Positions 7,713-15,922 of a DNA stretch of 64,000 nt are shown in pieces. The notes below the pieces were generated by a model. It saw nothing but the letters and a program-made list of their open reading frames with translations. It was not told the DNA's origin and ran no database searches. Position 1 is the stretch's first letter. Each line of letters opens with the position of its first letter. Both the position numbers and the translations under genes were made by a program. The stretch is from Azoarcus sp. KH32C. GTDB lineage: Bacteria > Pseudomonadota > Gammaproteobacteria > Burkholderiales > Rhodocyclaceae. The DNA lies in contig NC_020516.1 of assembly GCF_000349945.1 (NCBI RefSeq), positions 3,038,001 through 3,102,000 on the forward strand, written 5' to 3'.

Positions 7713-9689
7713 CTATTCCGCCAACTCCCTCCGATCCCGGAAAAACGCCAAGGCCTCCGGATTCGCCAGCGCTTCCTGATTCTTCACCGGCCGCCCATGC
7801 ACGACGTTGCGCACGGCGAGTTCGACGATCTTGCCGCTCTTGGTGCGCGGGATGTCGGCGACCTGCAGCACTTTCGCCGGCATATGGCGCGGCGTGGTGT
7901 TGTCGCGGATCGTCTGTTTGATGCGCGCGACGAGCGCGTCGTCGAGCGTCAGTCCTTCGCGCAGCTTCACGAAGAGCACGACGCGCACGTCGTTCGGGTT
8001 CTGCGGCGGCCAGTCCTGACCGATCACCAGCGACTCGACGACTTCCTCCAGGCGCTCGACCTGGCGATAAATCTCGGCGGTGCCGATGCGCACCCCGCCC
8101 GGATTCAGCGTCGCGTCCGAGCGGCCGTGGATGACCAGCCCGCCGTGCTCGGTGATCTCGCAGAAATCGCCGTGGCACCACACGTTCGGAAAGCGGTCGA
8201 AGTAGGCCGCGTGGTACTTCGAGCCGTCTTCGTCGCCCCAGAAGCCGATCGGCATCACCGGGAAAGGCTTGCTGCAGACGAGCTCACCCTTCTCCCCCTG
8301 CAACGGGCGGCCCTCGTCGTCCCAGACGTCGACCGCCATCCCGAGCCCGCGGCACTGGATCTCGCCGCGCCACACCGGCAGCACCGGCGAGCCGAGCACG
8401 AAGCACGAGATGATGTCGGTGCCGCCCGAGATCGACGACAGTTGCAGGTCGGCCTTGATGTCGCGATAGACGTAGTCGAAGCCTTCCGGCACGAGCGGGC
8501 TGCCGGTGCTCATCATTGCGCGCACGCTCGCAAGGCTGTGCGTCTCGCGCGGTTTCAGGCCGAACTTGGCGGCGGCGTCGATGAACTTCGCCGAGGTCCC
8601 GAAGTGCGTCATGCGCTCGGCGTCGGCGTAGTCGAAGAGGATCTGATTGTCGGACGCGAAGGGCGAGCCGTCGTAGAGGAGCAGCGTCGCGCCGGCCGCG
8701 AGGCCCGAGACGAGCCAGTTCCACATCATCCAGCCGCAGGTCGTGAAGTAGAACAGGCGGTCGCCCGGCTTCACGTCGGCGTGCAGGCGGTGCTCCTTCA
8801 GGTGCTGCAGCAGCGCGCCGCCCGCGCAATGCACGATGCACTTCGGCACGCCCGTCGTGCCCGACGAATACATGATGTAGAGCGGATGGTCGAAGGGCAG
8901 CGGCTCGAAGCGGATGTCGTCGACAAGCTGGAAGGGCGCGACGAACTCGGCCCACATGTGGGCGTGCGGCACGTGCTTCAGGTCGTGTTCGGCATGGACG
9001 TAGGGCACGACGACGACGCGCTTCAGCGAGGGCAACTGGCGCACGATGTCGCCGAGCTTGCCCAGCACGTCGATCGTCTTGCCGCCATAGAAATAGCCGT
9101 CGCAGGCGATCAGCACTTTCGGTGCGGTCTGGCCGAAGCGGTCGATCACGCCCTGCACGCCGAAGTCCGGCGATGCGGACGTGAAGATCGCACCGATGCT
9201 CGCCGCGGCCAGCATCGCGACGACCGTCTCGGGCATGTTCGGCATGTAGGCCGCGACGCGGTCGCCTTTTTTCACGCCGTGATCGCGTAGCGCCGCAGCG
9301 AAGTGTGCGACAGCCCGGTAGAGCTCGCCATGGGACATGCGGTTCTGCACGCGGTCTTCGCCCCAGAAGACGATCGCGTCCTCGGCGTCGCGCGAGCGCA
9401 GGAGATTCTGCGCGAAGTTCAGGCGGGCGTCGGGGAACCACTTCGCGCCGGGCATGCGGTCGCCATCGACCAGCACGCGTTCGCCGCGTTGCCCGATCAC
9501 ACCTCCATCCTCCCAAACGCTGCTCCAGAACTGCTCGGGCGAGGCGACGGACCAGGCGTACAGCGCGTCGTAGTCGGGCAGCGACACGTTCCAGCGCTTT
9601 TCGGCGGCAACACGGAAGGCGGTCACGTTGGCGGCAAAGACGCGTTCCGCAGAAGGCGTCCAGAGTGGAGCGACGCTGTGGTCGGTCAT
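7713..9689 (-). CDS. Acetoacetyl-CoA synthetase (acetoacetate-CoA ligase)
   Basis: This is an AMP-forming acyl-CoA ligase that activates acetoacetate. At 658 residues it has the long N-terminus (LWTPSAERV..., NFAQNLL) typical of acetoacetyl-CoA synthetases. ATP-binding motifs are YSSGTTGVPK (residues 274-283), ISGGTDI and the YRQVERLEEV region, and the adenylation lysine lies in PRTKSGK near the C-terminus. In this operon it follows the FAH-family hydrolase and the transporter. That suggests ring cleavage ends in acetoacetate, as in homogentisate-type pathways; the acetoacetyl-CoA can be thiolysed to acetyl-CoA or used for polyhydroxybutyrate. The family assignment is strong; the pathway role is inferred. 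Confidence 0.92.
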   Translation of the reverse strand: MTDHSVAPLWTPSAERVFAANVTAFRVAAEKRWNVSLPDYDALYAWSVASPEQFWSSVWEDGGVIGQRGERVLVDGDRMPGAKWFPDARLNFAQNLLRSRDAEDAIVFWGEDRVQNRMSHGELYRAVAHFAAALRDHGVKKGDRVAAYMPNMPETVVAMLAAASIGAIFTSASPDFGVQGVIDRFGQTAPKVLIACDGYFYGGKTIDVLGKLGDIVRQLPSLKRVVVVPYVHAEHDLKHVPHAHMWAEFVAPFQLVDDIRFEPLPFDHPLYIMYSSGTTGVPKCIVHCAGGALLQHLKEHRLHADVKPGDRLFYFTTCGWMMWNWLVSGLAAGATLLLYDGSPFASDNQILFDYADAERMTHFGTSAKFIDAAAKFGLKPRETHSLASVRAMMSTGSPLVPEGFDYVYRDIKADLQLSSISGGTDIISCFVLGSPVLPVWRGEIQCRGLGMAVDVWDDEGRPLQGEKGELVCSKPFPVMPIGFWGDEDGSKYHAAYFDRFPNVWCHGDFCEITEHGGLVIHGRSDATLNPGGVRIGTAEIYRQVERLEEVVESLVIGQDWPPQNPNDVRVVLFVKLREGLTLDDALVARIKQTIRDNTTPRHMPAKVLQVADIPRTKSGKIVELAVRNVVHGRPVKNQEALANPEALAFFRDRRELAE

Positions 9690-9715
9690 GTGAAGCTCCT
9701 CAGTGTCTCGTGGGG

Positions 9716-9737
9716 GGACCGGGGCGGTGCCCGGTCC
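9716..9737. other. Intercistronic hairpin between the MFS and acetoacetyl-CoA synthetase genes
   Basis: A perfect 8-bp stem, GGACCGGG (9716-9723) and CCCGGTCC (9730-9737), closes a 6-base loop. On the transcribed minus strand it is followed by C-rich sequence, not U-rich, so it is unlikely to be a strong intrinsic terminator. It could stabilise or separate the upstream and downstream messages. Confidence 0.55.
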
Positions 9738-9770
9738 GGTTTCTTATCGTTCTATTCTATCCCTGCAGCA

Positions 9771-11150
9771 TCACGCGTAGCGGCGCGAGGCGACCGGTGC
9801 CACCTCTTCCCGCTTCTTGCCGGGGATATGGCGCTTGACGAGGCCGAGGGCGACGAGCGCGAACAGCATCGCGAAGCCGAGCATCGACAGGTAGGCCGAA
9901 GCCCCGCCGGACGTGATCACTGCCGCGCCGGCGAAGGAACTGAGGATGGCGCCGAGGCGGCCGAAGGACAAGGCCGAGGCCGTCCCCGTCGCGCGGACCA
10001 GCGTCGGATAGACATAGGCGCACAACGCGTACATCGGCGCTTGCACCGCATTGACGAACATGCCGTGGATGCCGAGGCCGATCATCAGCATGTTGGTGTT
10101 GTCGGCGATATTCACGCCCTTCAGCAGGAAGGCACTCGTCGCCGCGCCGATGCAGCACACGATCAGTGCGACGCGCGAGCCGAAGCGGCCGATTGCCAGC
10201 GCGCAGCCGAGTGCCCCGACCACGCCGCCGAGGTTGTAGGCGGTCAGACCCGAGCTTGCGAGCGTCACCGGCAGGCCTTCGGCGGCGAGCATCGTCGGCA
10301 GCCAGCTGAAGGCGCTGTAGGTCGCAAGCATCACCATGAAGAAGCCGCCCCAGATCGCGAGCGTGTCACGGACGCGGGCCGGCTCGAAGAGCGAACCGAA
10401 ACCGGCGCGCTGTTCGGCGGCTTGCTCGGTGGCATCCGCAAAGGCCGTGTCGGCATTGGTCGGGCGCGCCATGCGGGCGAGGAGCGTGCGCAGCTCCGCC
10501 CAGCGCTCGGCCTTGCGGGCGAGGTAGCGCGGCGACTCGGGGAGCTTCGCGAGGAGCAGCAGGCTGTATGCGATGGGCAGCGCGCCGCCGATCCAGAAGA
10601 GGCCACGCCAGCCGAGTACGGGGAGGATCGAGCTCGCGAAGAGCCCCGCAAGCATGCCGCCCAACGGATAGCAGACGATGGTCGCCGTGACGGCCAGCGT
10701 GCGGCGGTGGGCCGGGGTGAACTCGGCCGTCATCGTCGAGGCGCTCGGCAGCGCGCCGCCAATGCCAAGACCGGCGATCAAACGCAGCACGGCGATCGTG
10801 GTCACGTCCGGAGCAAAGCCGATCGCGCAGGTCGCAGCACCGAAGAGGAAGACGCTCGTGGCGAGCACAAGGCGGCGGCCGATGCGGTCGGCGACGAGGC
10901 CCGCACAGGCACTGCCGATCGCCATCCCCACCAGCCCTGCGGCGACGGCCGGGGCGAAGGCGGTCCGGGTGATGCCCCACTCCTTGATGATCATCGGGAT
11001 CGCGAACCCGATCAGTTGCCCGTCAAACCCGTCCATGATGATCGCGAATGCCGATAGCATGACGACGATCTTCTGCATCGCGGTGAAGGGGCCGTGATCG
11101 AGGACTCCGCCAATGTCGACGGCGCCCGCCTTCGTTGAGGCTTGCAGCAT
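9771..11150 (-). CDS. MFS transporter, aromatic acid:H+ symporter (AAHS) family
   Basis: This is an inner-membrane major facilitator of 459 residues with about twelve membrane segments. The AAHS hallmark DGFDGQ in the first helix and the loop GLVADRIGRR identify the family that includes PcaK, BenK and MhpT. Conserved charged residues also appear in the middle (ESPRYLARK). The frame is open far upstream, but the ATG at 11150 has ACGGAGAC in front and gives the normal AAHS start before helix 1. Placed between the FAH hydrolase and the acetoacetyl-CoA synthetase, it most likely imports the aromatic acid degraded by this operon. Confidence 0.9.
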   Translation of the reverse strand: MLQASTKAGAVDIGGVLDHGPFTAMQKIVVMLSAFAIIMDGFDGQLIGFAIPMIIKEWGITRTAFAPAVAAGLVGMAIGSACAGLVADRIGRRLVLATSVFLFGAATCAIGFAPDVTTIAVLRLIAGLGIGGALPSASTMTAEFTPAHRRTLAVTATIVCYPLGGMLAGLFASSILPVLGWRGLFWIGGALPIAYSLLLLAKLPESPRYLARKAERWAELRTLLARMARPTNADTAFADATEQAAEQRAGFGSLFEPARVRDTLAIWGGFFMVMLATYSAFSWLPTMLAAEGLPVTLASSGLTAYNLGGVVGALGCALAIGRFGSRVALIVCCIGAATSAFLLKGVNIADNTNMLMIGLGIHGMFVNAVQAPMYALCAYVYPTLVRATGTASALSFGRLGAILSSFAGAAVITSGGASAYLSMLGFAMLFALVALGLVKRHIPGKKREEVAPVASRRYA

Positions 11151-11260
11151 GTTGGTGTCTCCGTTGAAGTTTTGGTGTCGCGCGAGGCGCGACGAGCCCG
11201 CCCTGCCCCGTTCTGTGCGGGGCTTGGGAGCGAAAAGCCTTGTGTTGCCGGGACTGTTAA

Positions 11261-12271
11261 CTAAGCGGCGAGCTTCGCGACCGTGTTTTCGATGCGGCCG
11301 AAAATGCTGTGCCCGGCCGCGTCGAACATCTCGATGCGCACCGTATCGCCGTCGCGCATGAAGGGGGTCTCGGGCTTGCCCTGCTCGAGGGTCTCCCAGG
11401 TGCGCACTTCCGCGAGGCAGCAGTAGCCGACGCCGCCGTGCTCGATCGACGATCCCCACAGGTCACCCGCCTTGTTCGAAACCGTGCCCGAACCGATGAT
11501 CGAGCCCGCTTCGAGTTCGCGCGTCTTCGCGACATGCGCAACGAGCTGTCCGAAATTGAAGCTCATGTCGACGCCGGCGTTCGGCTTGCCGAAGAGGCCG
11601 TCGTTGAGATGGACGACGAGCGGCAGATGCACCTTGGCGTCACGCCACGCGTCGCCGAGTTCGTCCGGCGTCACGGCGACCGGGCTGAAGGCGGAAGCCG
11701 GCTTCGACTGGAAGAAGCCGAATCCCTTCGCGAGCTCGTTCGGGATCAGGCCGCGCAGCGAGACGTCGTTCACCAGCATCACGAGGCGAATCGCCTTCGC
11801 GGCCTGATCTGGCGTCGCGCCCATGGGCACGTCGCCGGTCACGACCGTGACTTCGGCTTCGAAGTCGATGCCCCAGCTTTCGTCCGCGACGACCTTGTCG
11901 CGCGGGCCGATGAAGCTGTCCGAGCCACCCTGGTACATCAGCGGGTCGGTGTAGAAGCTTTCCGGCACTTCGGAATTGCGCGCCTTGCGCACGAGCTCGA
12001 CGTGGTTGAGGTAGGCCGAACCGTCCGCCCACTGGTAGGCGCGCGGCAATGGCGAGTGGCAGGCGGCTTCGTCGAAAGGCTGCGAATCGACTGCGCCGCT
12101 GTTGAGCGCCTCATACACCTGGCGCAGTTGCGCCTCGCAGTCCGACCAGTTGTCGAGCGCGGCCTGCAGCGTGCGGGCGATCGCGGGGACGGCGCGGCAG
12201 CGCGTCAGGTCGCGGCTGACGACGACGAGCGTGCCGTCGCGTCCGCCTTGCTTCAAGGTCGCGAGTTTCAC
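11261..12271 (-). CDS. Fumarylacetoacetate hydrolase family protein
   Basis: This 336-residue enzyme belongs to the FAH superfamily, which hydrolyses C-C bonds of 1,3-dioxo acids formed by aromatic ring opening. The metal site is visible as FEAEV (Glu138, Glu140) and MLVNDVSLR, with IGSGTVSNK further on. The N-terminal extension before residue 110 is that of full-length FAH-like rather than short UGL-type hydratases. Translation starts at GTG 12271, overlapping the VOC stop as GTGA, with AAGGAG eight bases before it; this coupling decides the start. Downstream acetoacetyl-CoA synthetase suggests acetoacetate is one product. Fumarylpyruvate or a related dioxo acid remains an alternative substrate. 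Confidence 0.88.
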   Translation of the reverse strand: MKLATLKQGGRDGTLVVVSRDLTRCRAVPAIARTLQAALDNWSDCEAQLRQVYEALNSGAVDSQPFDEAACHSPLPRAYQWADGSAYLNHVELVRKARNSEVPESFYTDPLMYQGGSDSFIGPRDKVVADESWGIDFEAEVTVVTGDVPMGATPDQAAKAIRLVMLVNDVSLRGLIPNELAKGFGFFQSKPASAFSPVAVTPDELGDAWRDAKVHLPLVVHLNDGLFGKPNAGVDMSFNFGQLVAHVAKTRELEAGSIIGSGTVSNKAGDLWGSSIEHGGVGYCCLAEVRTWETLEQGKPETPFMRDGDTVRIEMFDAAGHSIFGRIENTVAKLAA

Positions 12272-12813
12272 TTGAACATCTCCTTGTAGCTGCCGTCGTG
12301 CATCCAGGCCGCGTGCTTGGGCGCCTTCTTCGTCACCGCCCACTCTTCCAGCATCGCCCACTTCACCTCGTCGAGCGCCTCGAGCATTTTCGGCGAGGCG
12401 GTGTTGGCGGCGAGCTCCAGCCGATGGCCATTCGGGTCGAAAAAGTAGATCGACTGGAAGAGCGCGTGGTCGGTGGGCCCGATCACGTCGATACCTTCCG
12501 ATTCGAGGCGCGCCTTGGCGGCCAGCAGGACGTCCATCGACTCGACCTGCAGTGCAAGGTGTTGCGTCCAGACCGGGGTGTTCTCGTCGCGGCCCATCGC
12601 CGGGCGGGTCGGCAGCTCGAAGAACGCGAGCACGTTGCCCATGCCGGCATCGAGGAAGATGTGCATATACGGATCGGCTTCGCCGGTCGAGGGCACGGCG
12701 TCTTCGGCGATCGACAGCACCAGCTTCATGCCGAGATGTTTTTCGTACCAGCGGGCGGTCGCCAGCGCGTCGTGGCAGCGGTAGGCCACGTGGTGGATTT
12801 TCTGGATAAGCAT
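12268..12813 (-). CDS. VOC superfamily protein, candidate ring-cleaving dioxygenase or isomerase
   Basis: The protein has 181 residues folded as two beta-alpha-beta-beta-beta modules of the vicinal oxygen chelate type (glyoxalase, extradiol dioxygenase). Candidate metal ligands are His8 (KIHHVAY), Glu66 (LAFFEL), His85 (WTQHLAL) and Glu133 (HRLELAA). This set supports a bound metal. A C-terminal helical tail of about 45 residues is extra. It sits between DUF2783 and the FAH hydrolase in the aromatic operon and overlaps the FAH start. Since no other dioxygenase is present here, it is the best candidate for ring cleavage. A glyoxalase-like isomerase role is equally consistent with the sequence. 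Confidence 0.8.
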   Translation of the reverse strand: MLIQKIHHVAYRCHDALATARWYEKHLGMKLVLSIAEDAVPSTGEADPYMHIFLDAGMGNVLAFFELPTRPAMGRDENTPVWTQHLALQVESMDVLLAAKARLESEGIDVIGPTDHALFQSIYFFDPNGHRLELAANTASPKMLEALDEVKWAMLEEWAVTKKAPKHAAWMHDGSYKEMFK

Positions 12814-12833
12814 TTCAGTCTCCGAGTTCGTTG

Positions 12834-13058
12834 TCAGACGCCATCGCGCGCGATCTGCATCGCTTCGCGCAGCACCGAGAGGTCGCCGACGTGGTTCGCG
12901 AGCAGCAGGATCAGGCGCGCGTTCACCATCGCGCTCTGCTCGTCCGTGAGTTCGCGGTGCGTCTCGATCAGCGCCTCGTAGAAATCGTCGCCGGGCGAGA
13001 AGGCGCGGAAGTGGCGCTTGCCGGGCTCAAACAGGTTCGGTTGCGTGTTGAGTGCCAT
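12834..13058 (-). CDS. DUF2783 domain protein (74-residue microprotein)
   Basis: This small acidic-to-neutral cytoplasmic protein begins MALNTQPNLFEPGK and ends in a predicted helical hairpin (LTDEQSAMVNARLIL, then LANHVGDLSVLREAM). It matches the DUF2783 family, which has no assigned function. The ATG at 13058 has GGAG 7 bases upstream; an ATG four codons earlier (13070) overlaps the hydroxylase stop by one base. It lies between the flavin hydroxylase and the VOC gene. A subunit, chaperone or stability role for one of these enzymes is possible; that is inference from position only. Confidence 0.75.
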   Translation of the reverse strand: MALNTQPNLFEPGKRHFRAFSPGDDFYEALIETHRELTDEQSAMVNARLILLLANHVGDLSVLREAMQIARDGV

Positions 13059-13069
13059 AGCGGTCTCCA

Positions 13070-14737
13070 TCAGGCGTTGCAGGTGGCGCGCGCGACGGCG
13101 GCACGCACTTTGGCGACATCCAGCGCGCGCCAGCGGGCGGCGACGTGCTGGTCGGGACGCACGAGGTAGCTCGTGCCTTCGCGCAGGTCGTAGCGTTCGC
13201 GCACGCGGCCCTTCGCGTCGATCAGCGTCTTGAGTCCGGCGGGCGCGGTGCCGCGCTCGGCGACGACCACCGCCTCGACCGGAATCGGCGCGTCGATCAG
13301 ACTGCGCAACGCCTGCGCGGTCGCAGCATCGAGGGCGCCCGCGTCGGGGATGTAGTGCAGCAACTGGAAGCGGTTGCCGACCGCGCCGAGTAGCCACTGC
13401 GTGCCGTCGCAGGTCTGGATCGGGGCGTCGTCGAGCGGCGCGCCCGGGATCATGTTGCCGCCGAAGACATCGCCATCGGCCGTGTTGAGGCGCGAATCGG
13501 CGAGGAAGCTCGGCACCGAGAGCCGGCCGGAGTTGACCAGCGCGCGGGCGAACGAGAATTGCTCGGCGAGGCCCAGCACCGCATTGCGGAAGGTCTTGCT
13601 GACAGCACTCTTCGGCGTGATGAAGTCCGTCGAGCGGGTCGAGTTCATGAGGTTCTCGTCGGCGGCGTAGCAGCGCTCTTCCGAGTAGGTGTCGAGCAGC
13701 GTCGTGGGCGCCTTGCCGTCCATCACCAGCTTCAGCTTCCAGACGAGGTTGTCCGTGTCCTGGATGCCCGAGTTCGCGCCGCGGGCGCCGAAGGGCGAGA
13801 CCTGGTGCGCCGAGTCGCCGACGAAGAGCACGCGGCCGTGGTTGAAGCTGTTCATGCGGCGGCACTGGAAGGTGTAGACGCTGACCCACTCCAGCTCGAA
13901 TTCGCGGTCGTCCCCTAGCATTGCCTTGATGCGCGGGATCACGTTCTCAGGCTTCTTCTCTTCCTCGGGATCGACGTTCCAGCCAAGTTGGAAGTCGATG
14001 CGGAACACGTTGTCCGCCTGGCGATGCAACAACACCGACTGGTTGCGGTGGAACGGCGGATCGAACCAGAACCAGCGCTCCGTCGGAAAATCCGCCTTCA
14101 TCACCACGTCGGCGATCAGGAAGCGGTCCATGAAGATCTTGCCGTCGATGTCGAGGCCCAGCATCGTGCGGATCGGGCTGCGGGCGCCGTCCGCGACGAT
14201 CAGCCAGTCGGCACGCACCGTGTAGGCGCCGTCCGAGGTCTCGACGCGCAGCGTCGCGTGGTCGTCGGCCGGCGTCACGCCGATCACCGTGTTCTTGAAG
14301 CGGATCTCGAGGTTCGGCAGCTGACGCGCACGCTTGATCAGGTCGTCTTCGAGGTAGTACTGCTGCAGGTTGATCATGCCCGGCCGGTGGTGGTCCGGCT
14401 CCGGACACAGGTTGAAGTTGAACACTTCCTCCTCGCGGAAGAAGGTGCGGCCGACGTTCCACGACACACCCTTCTGCACCATTTCTTCGGCGCAGCCGAG
14501 GCGGTCGAGCACTTCGAGGGTCCGCTTGGCGTAGCACACGCCGCGTGAGCCGATCGACACTGTGTCGTCATTGTCGAGCAGCAGCACGCGCTGTCCCTGC
14601 AGGGCGAGATCGATCGCGGCAGTCAGGCCGACCGGGCCGGCGCCGACGATCACGACGGGGTAATGCCCCTCTCGCCCTTCAGCGATCTCGGGCGGGCGGA
14701 CGTACTCGAACTTCGGGTATTGGAACGTGCTCAGCAC
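13070..14737 (-). CDS. FAD-dependent aromatic monooxygenase (MhpA/PheA-like)
   Basis: This 555-residue class A flavin hydroxylase adds one oxygen atom to an aromatic ring using NAD(P)H. The ADP-binding GAGPVG (residues 32-37), the DG motif VADGARSPIR (181-190) and the FAD-ribityl GD motif VGDSAHQVSPFGARG (306-320) are all intact. It also has the thioredoxin-like C-terminal extension seen in MhpA, phenol hydroxylase and related enzymes. Translation begins at GTG 14737 after a strong GGAGGAG site. It is the second gene of the operon; its stop overlaps a possible DUF2783 start. The closest named relatives hydroxylate 3-(3-hydroxyphenyl)propionate or resorcinol-type substrates; the actual substrate is unknown. 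Confidence 0.9.
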   Translation of the reverse strand: MLSTFQYPKFEYVRPPEIAEGREGHYPVVIVGAGPVGLTAAIDLALQGQRVLLLDNDDTVSIGSRGVCYAKRTLEVLDRLGCAEEMVQKGVSWNVGRTFFREEEVFNFNLCPEPDHHRPGMINLQQYYLEDDLIKRARQLPNLEIRFKNTVIGVTPADDHATLRVETSDGAYTVRADWLIVADGARSPIRTMLGLDIDGKIFMDRFLIADVVMKADFPTERWFWFDPPFHRNQSVLLHRQADNVFRIDFQLGWNVDPEEEKKPENVIPRIKAMLGDDREFELEWVSVYTFQCRRMNSFNHGRVLFVGDSAHQVSPFGARGANSGIQDTDNLVWKLKLVMDGKAPTTLLDTYSEERCYAADENLMNSTRSTDFITPKSAVSKTFRNAVLGLAEQFSFARALVNSGRLSVPSFLADSRLNTADGDVFGGNMIPGAPLDDAPIQTCDGTQWLLGAVGNRFQLLHYIPDAGALDAATAQALRSLIDAPIPVEAVVVAERGTAPAGLKTLIDAKGRVRERYDLREGTSYLVRPDQHVAARWRALDVAKVRAAVARATCNA

Positions 14738-14765
14738 GGGTGTCTCCTCCGTTTATTTTCACGAT

Positions 14766-14799
14766 TCCGGGCCAGCCTCTTGGCGTGCGTCGGCCCGGA
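14766..14799. other. Inverted repeat upstream of the monooxygenase gene
   Basis: TCCGGGCC (14766-14773) and GGCCCGGA (14792-14799) form a perfect 8-bp stem around an 18-base loop, 29 bases before the hydroxylase GTG. On the transcript it would fold in the leader between the MBL and hydroxylase genes. Confidence 0.45.
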
Positions 14800-14862
14800 G
14801 TCCGGCGCCCACGAGGGGCGCGACTCTGATCGGCTGATTGCTCAGCCAGTAAATCGGGGAAC

Positions 14863-14888
14863 GGAGCCGTCAGCGCACGGACGGCTCC
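14863..14888 (-). terminator. Terminator-like hairpin after the MBL gene
   Basis: GGAGCCGTC (14863-14871) and GACGGCTCC (14880-14888) make a perfect 9-bp stem with an 8-base loop, starting 8 bases past the MBL stop. There is no long U-run after it on the minus strand, so it may cause only partial termination, letting the first gene be expressed above the rest of the operon. Confidence 0.45.
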
Positions 14889-14895
14889 GGCAGGG

Positions 14896-15858
14896 TCATT
14901 CCTGCAGCGAGTGCCACATCTGCTGGTCGCGCTCGGCGGTCCAGATGCGCGGGTCACGGATGCCGCTCGCCTCGTCGTGCGCGCGCGTCACGTCGAACGG
15001 CAGGCAGTGCTCGTAGATGAAGACCTTGCCGAACTTCGGATCCATGTTCTTGCGGGTGTGCGCCATCGTCGCCTTCAGGTCCATGCCCTGCCCGACCGCC
15101 TCCTGGGCGCTGCGGTACAGCGTCGACACGAAATCGCGGGTGTAGCCGAGGCCGGCGTCGACCGCTTCGCGCCCGATCAGCGCCGGGCCGCGGCCCGGCA
15201 CGAGCTTGTCGAATTTCATTGCGGCGAGGTTGTCGAGCGTCTGCGGCCAGTCGGCGAGATACGCGTCGCCGGTGTAACAGGCGGCGTCGGCTTCGACGAG
15301 GTCGCCCGAGAAGCAGATGTTCTGCGAGGGGAGATAGACGATGGTGTCGCCCTTCGTGTGGCCGCGGCCGACCTGCTTGATCTTCACTTCGAGCTTGCCC
15401 ATCCACAGCGTCATTTCGCCCTGGAAAGTCATCGTCGGCCAGGTCAGGCCGGGGACGCTCTCGACGGCCTCGAAGAGCCGCGGGAAGCGGCCAATCTCGG
15501 AATCCATGTCCTGCTGGCCGCGCTCGACGATCAGGTCCCAGGTGTCCTGGCTCGCGATGATCTGCTGCAGACCTTCGTCCGTGTAGCCCGAAGCGCCGAG
15601 CACGCGCACGGCGTGGTAGTGCGTCAGCACGACGTACTTGATCGGCTTGTCGGTGATCTCGCGCACCTTCGCAATCACGCCCTGCGCGGCGACCGGGGTG
15701 GCGGTGGCGTCGATGATCATCACCGAGTCGTCGCCGATGATCACGCCGGTGTTCGGGTCGCCCTCGGCGGTGTAGGCGTAGGCGTTATCGGACAGCTTGT
15801 CCCAGCTGATCTTCTTTTCTTCGAGGTCGGCTTGGGAGGCGAATTTTTTTGCGCTCAT
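14896..15858 (-). CDS. MBL-fold (metallo-beta-lactamase superfamily) hydrolase with altered metal motif
   Basis: This 320-residue cytoplasmic protein has the beta-lactamase-fold layout. Motif 1 is D50 in VMIIDATAT, motif 2 is LTHYHAVRVLG (His80, His82), motif 3 is GRGHTKGD (His167) and motif 4 is SGDLVEAD (Asp186). In motif 2 the usual HxHxDH is HYHAVR, so the Asp and His that bind the second zinc are Val84 and Arg85. It is the first gene of the aromatic operon, directly behind the promoter at 15894-15922. It may hydrolyse a lactone, thioester or other ester of the pathway with one metal, or have a non-catalytic role. Family certain, function not. Confidence 0.85.
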   Translation of the reverse strand: MSAKKFASQADLEEKKISWDKLSDNAYAYTAEGDPNTGVIIGDDSVMIIDATATPVAAQGVIAKVREITDKPIKYVVLTHYHAVRVLGASGYTDEGLQQIIASQDTWDLIVERGQQDMDSEIGRFPRLFEAVESVPGLTWPTMTFQGEMTLWMGKLEVKIKQVGRGHTKGDTIVYLPSQNICFSGDLVEADAACYTGDAYLADWPQTLDNLAAMKFDKLVPGRGPALIGREAVDAGLGYTRDFVSTLYRSAQEAVGQGMDLKATMAHTRKNMDPKFGKVFIYEHCLPFDVTRAHDEASGIRDPRIWTAERDQQMWHSLQE

Positions 15859-15893
15859 GTTTTGTGGTCTCTGTTTGGTGGGTGGATGTGCAA

Positions 15894-15922
15894 ATCCTAG
15901 ACTGCAATTTGTCTATCGTCAA
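15894..15922 (-). promoter_or_regulatory. Sigma-70 promoter of the aromatic operon
   Basis: On the minus strand, -35 TTGACG (15917-15922) and -10 TAGGAT (15894-15899) are separated by exactly 17 bases, close to the sigma-70 consensus. Transcription would begin near 15887, about 29 bases before the MBL start codon at 15858. The surrounding 60 bases are AT-rich compared with the genes. Confidence 0.72.

Noticed and set aside
9303..11057. A 584-codon plus-strand frame over the MFS transporter gene
   Set aside because: Composition is highly charged with no domain; the opposite strand has a clear AAHS transporter.
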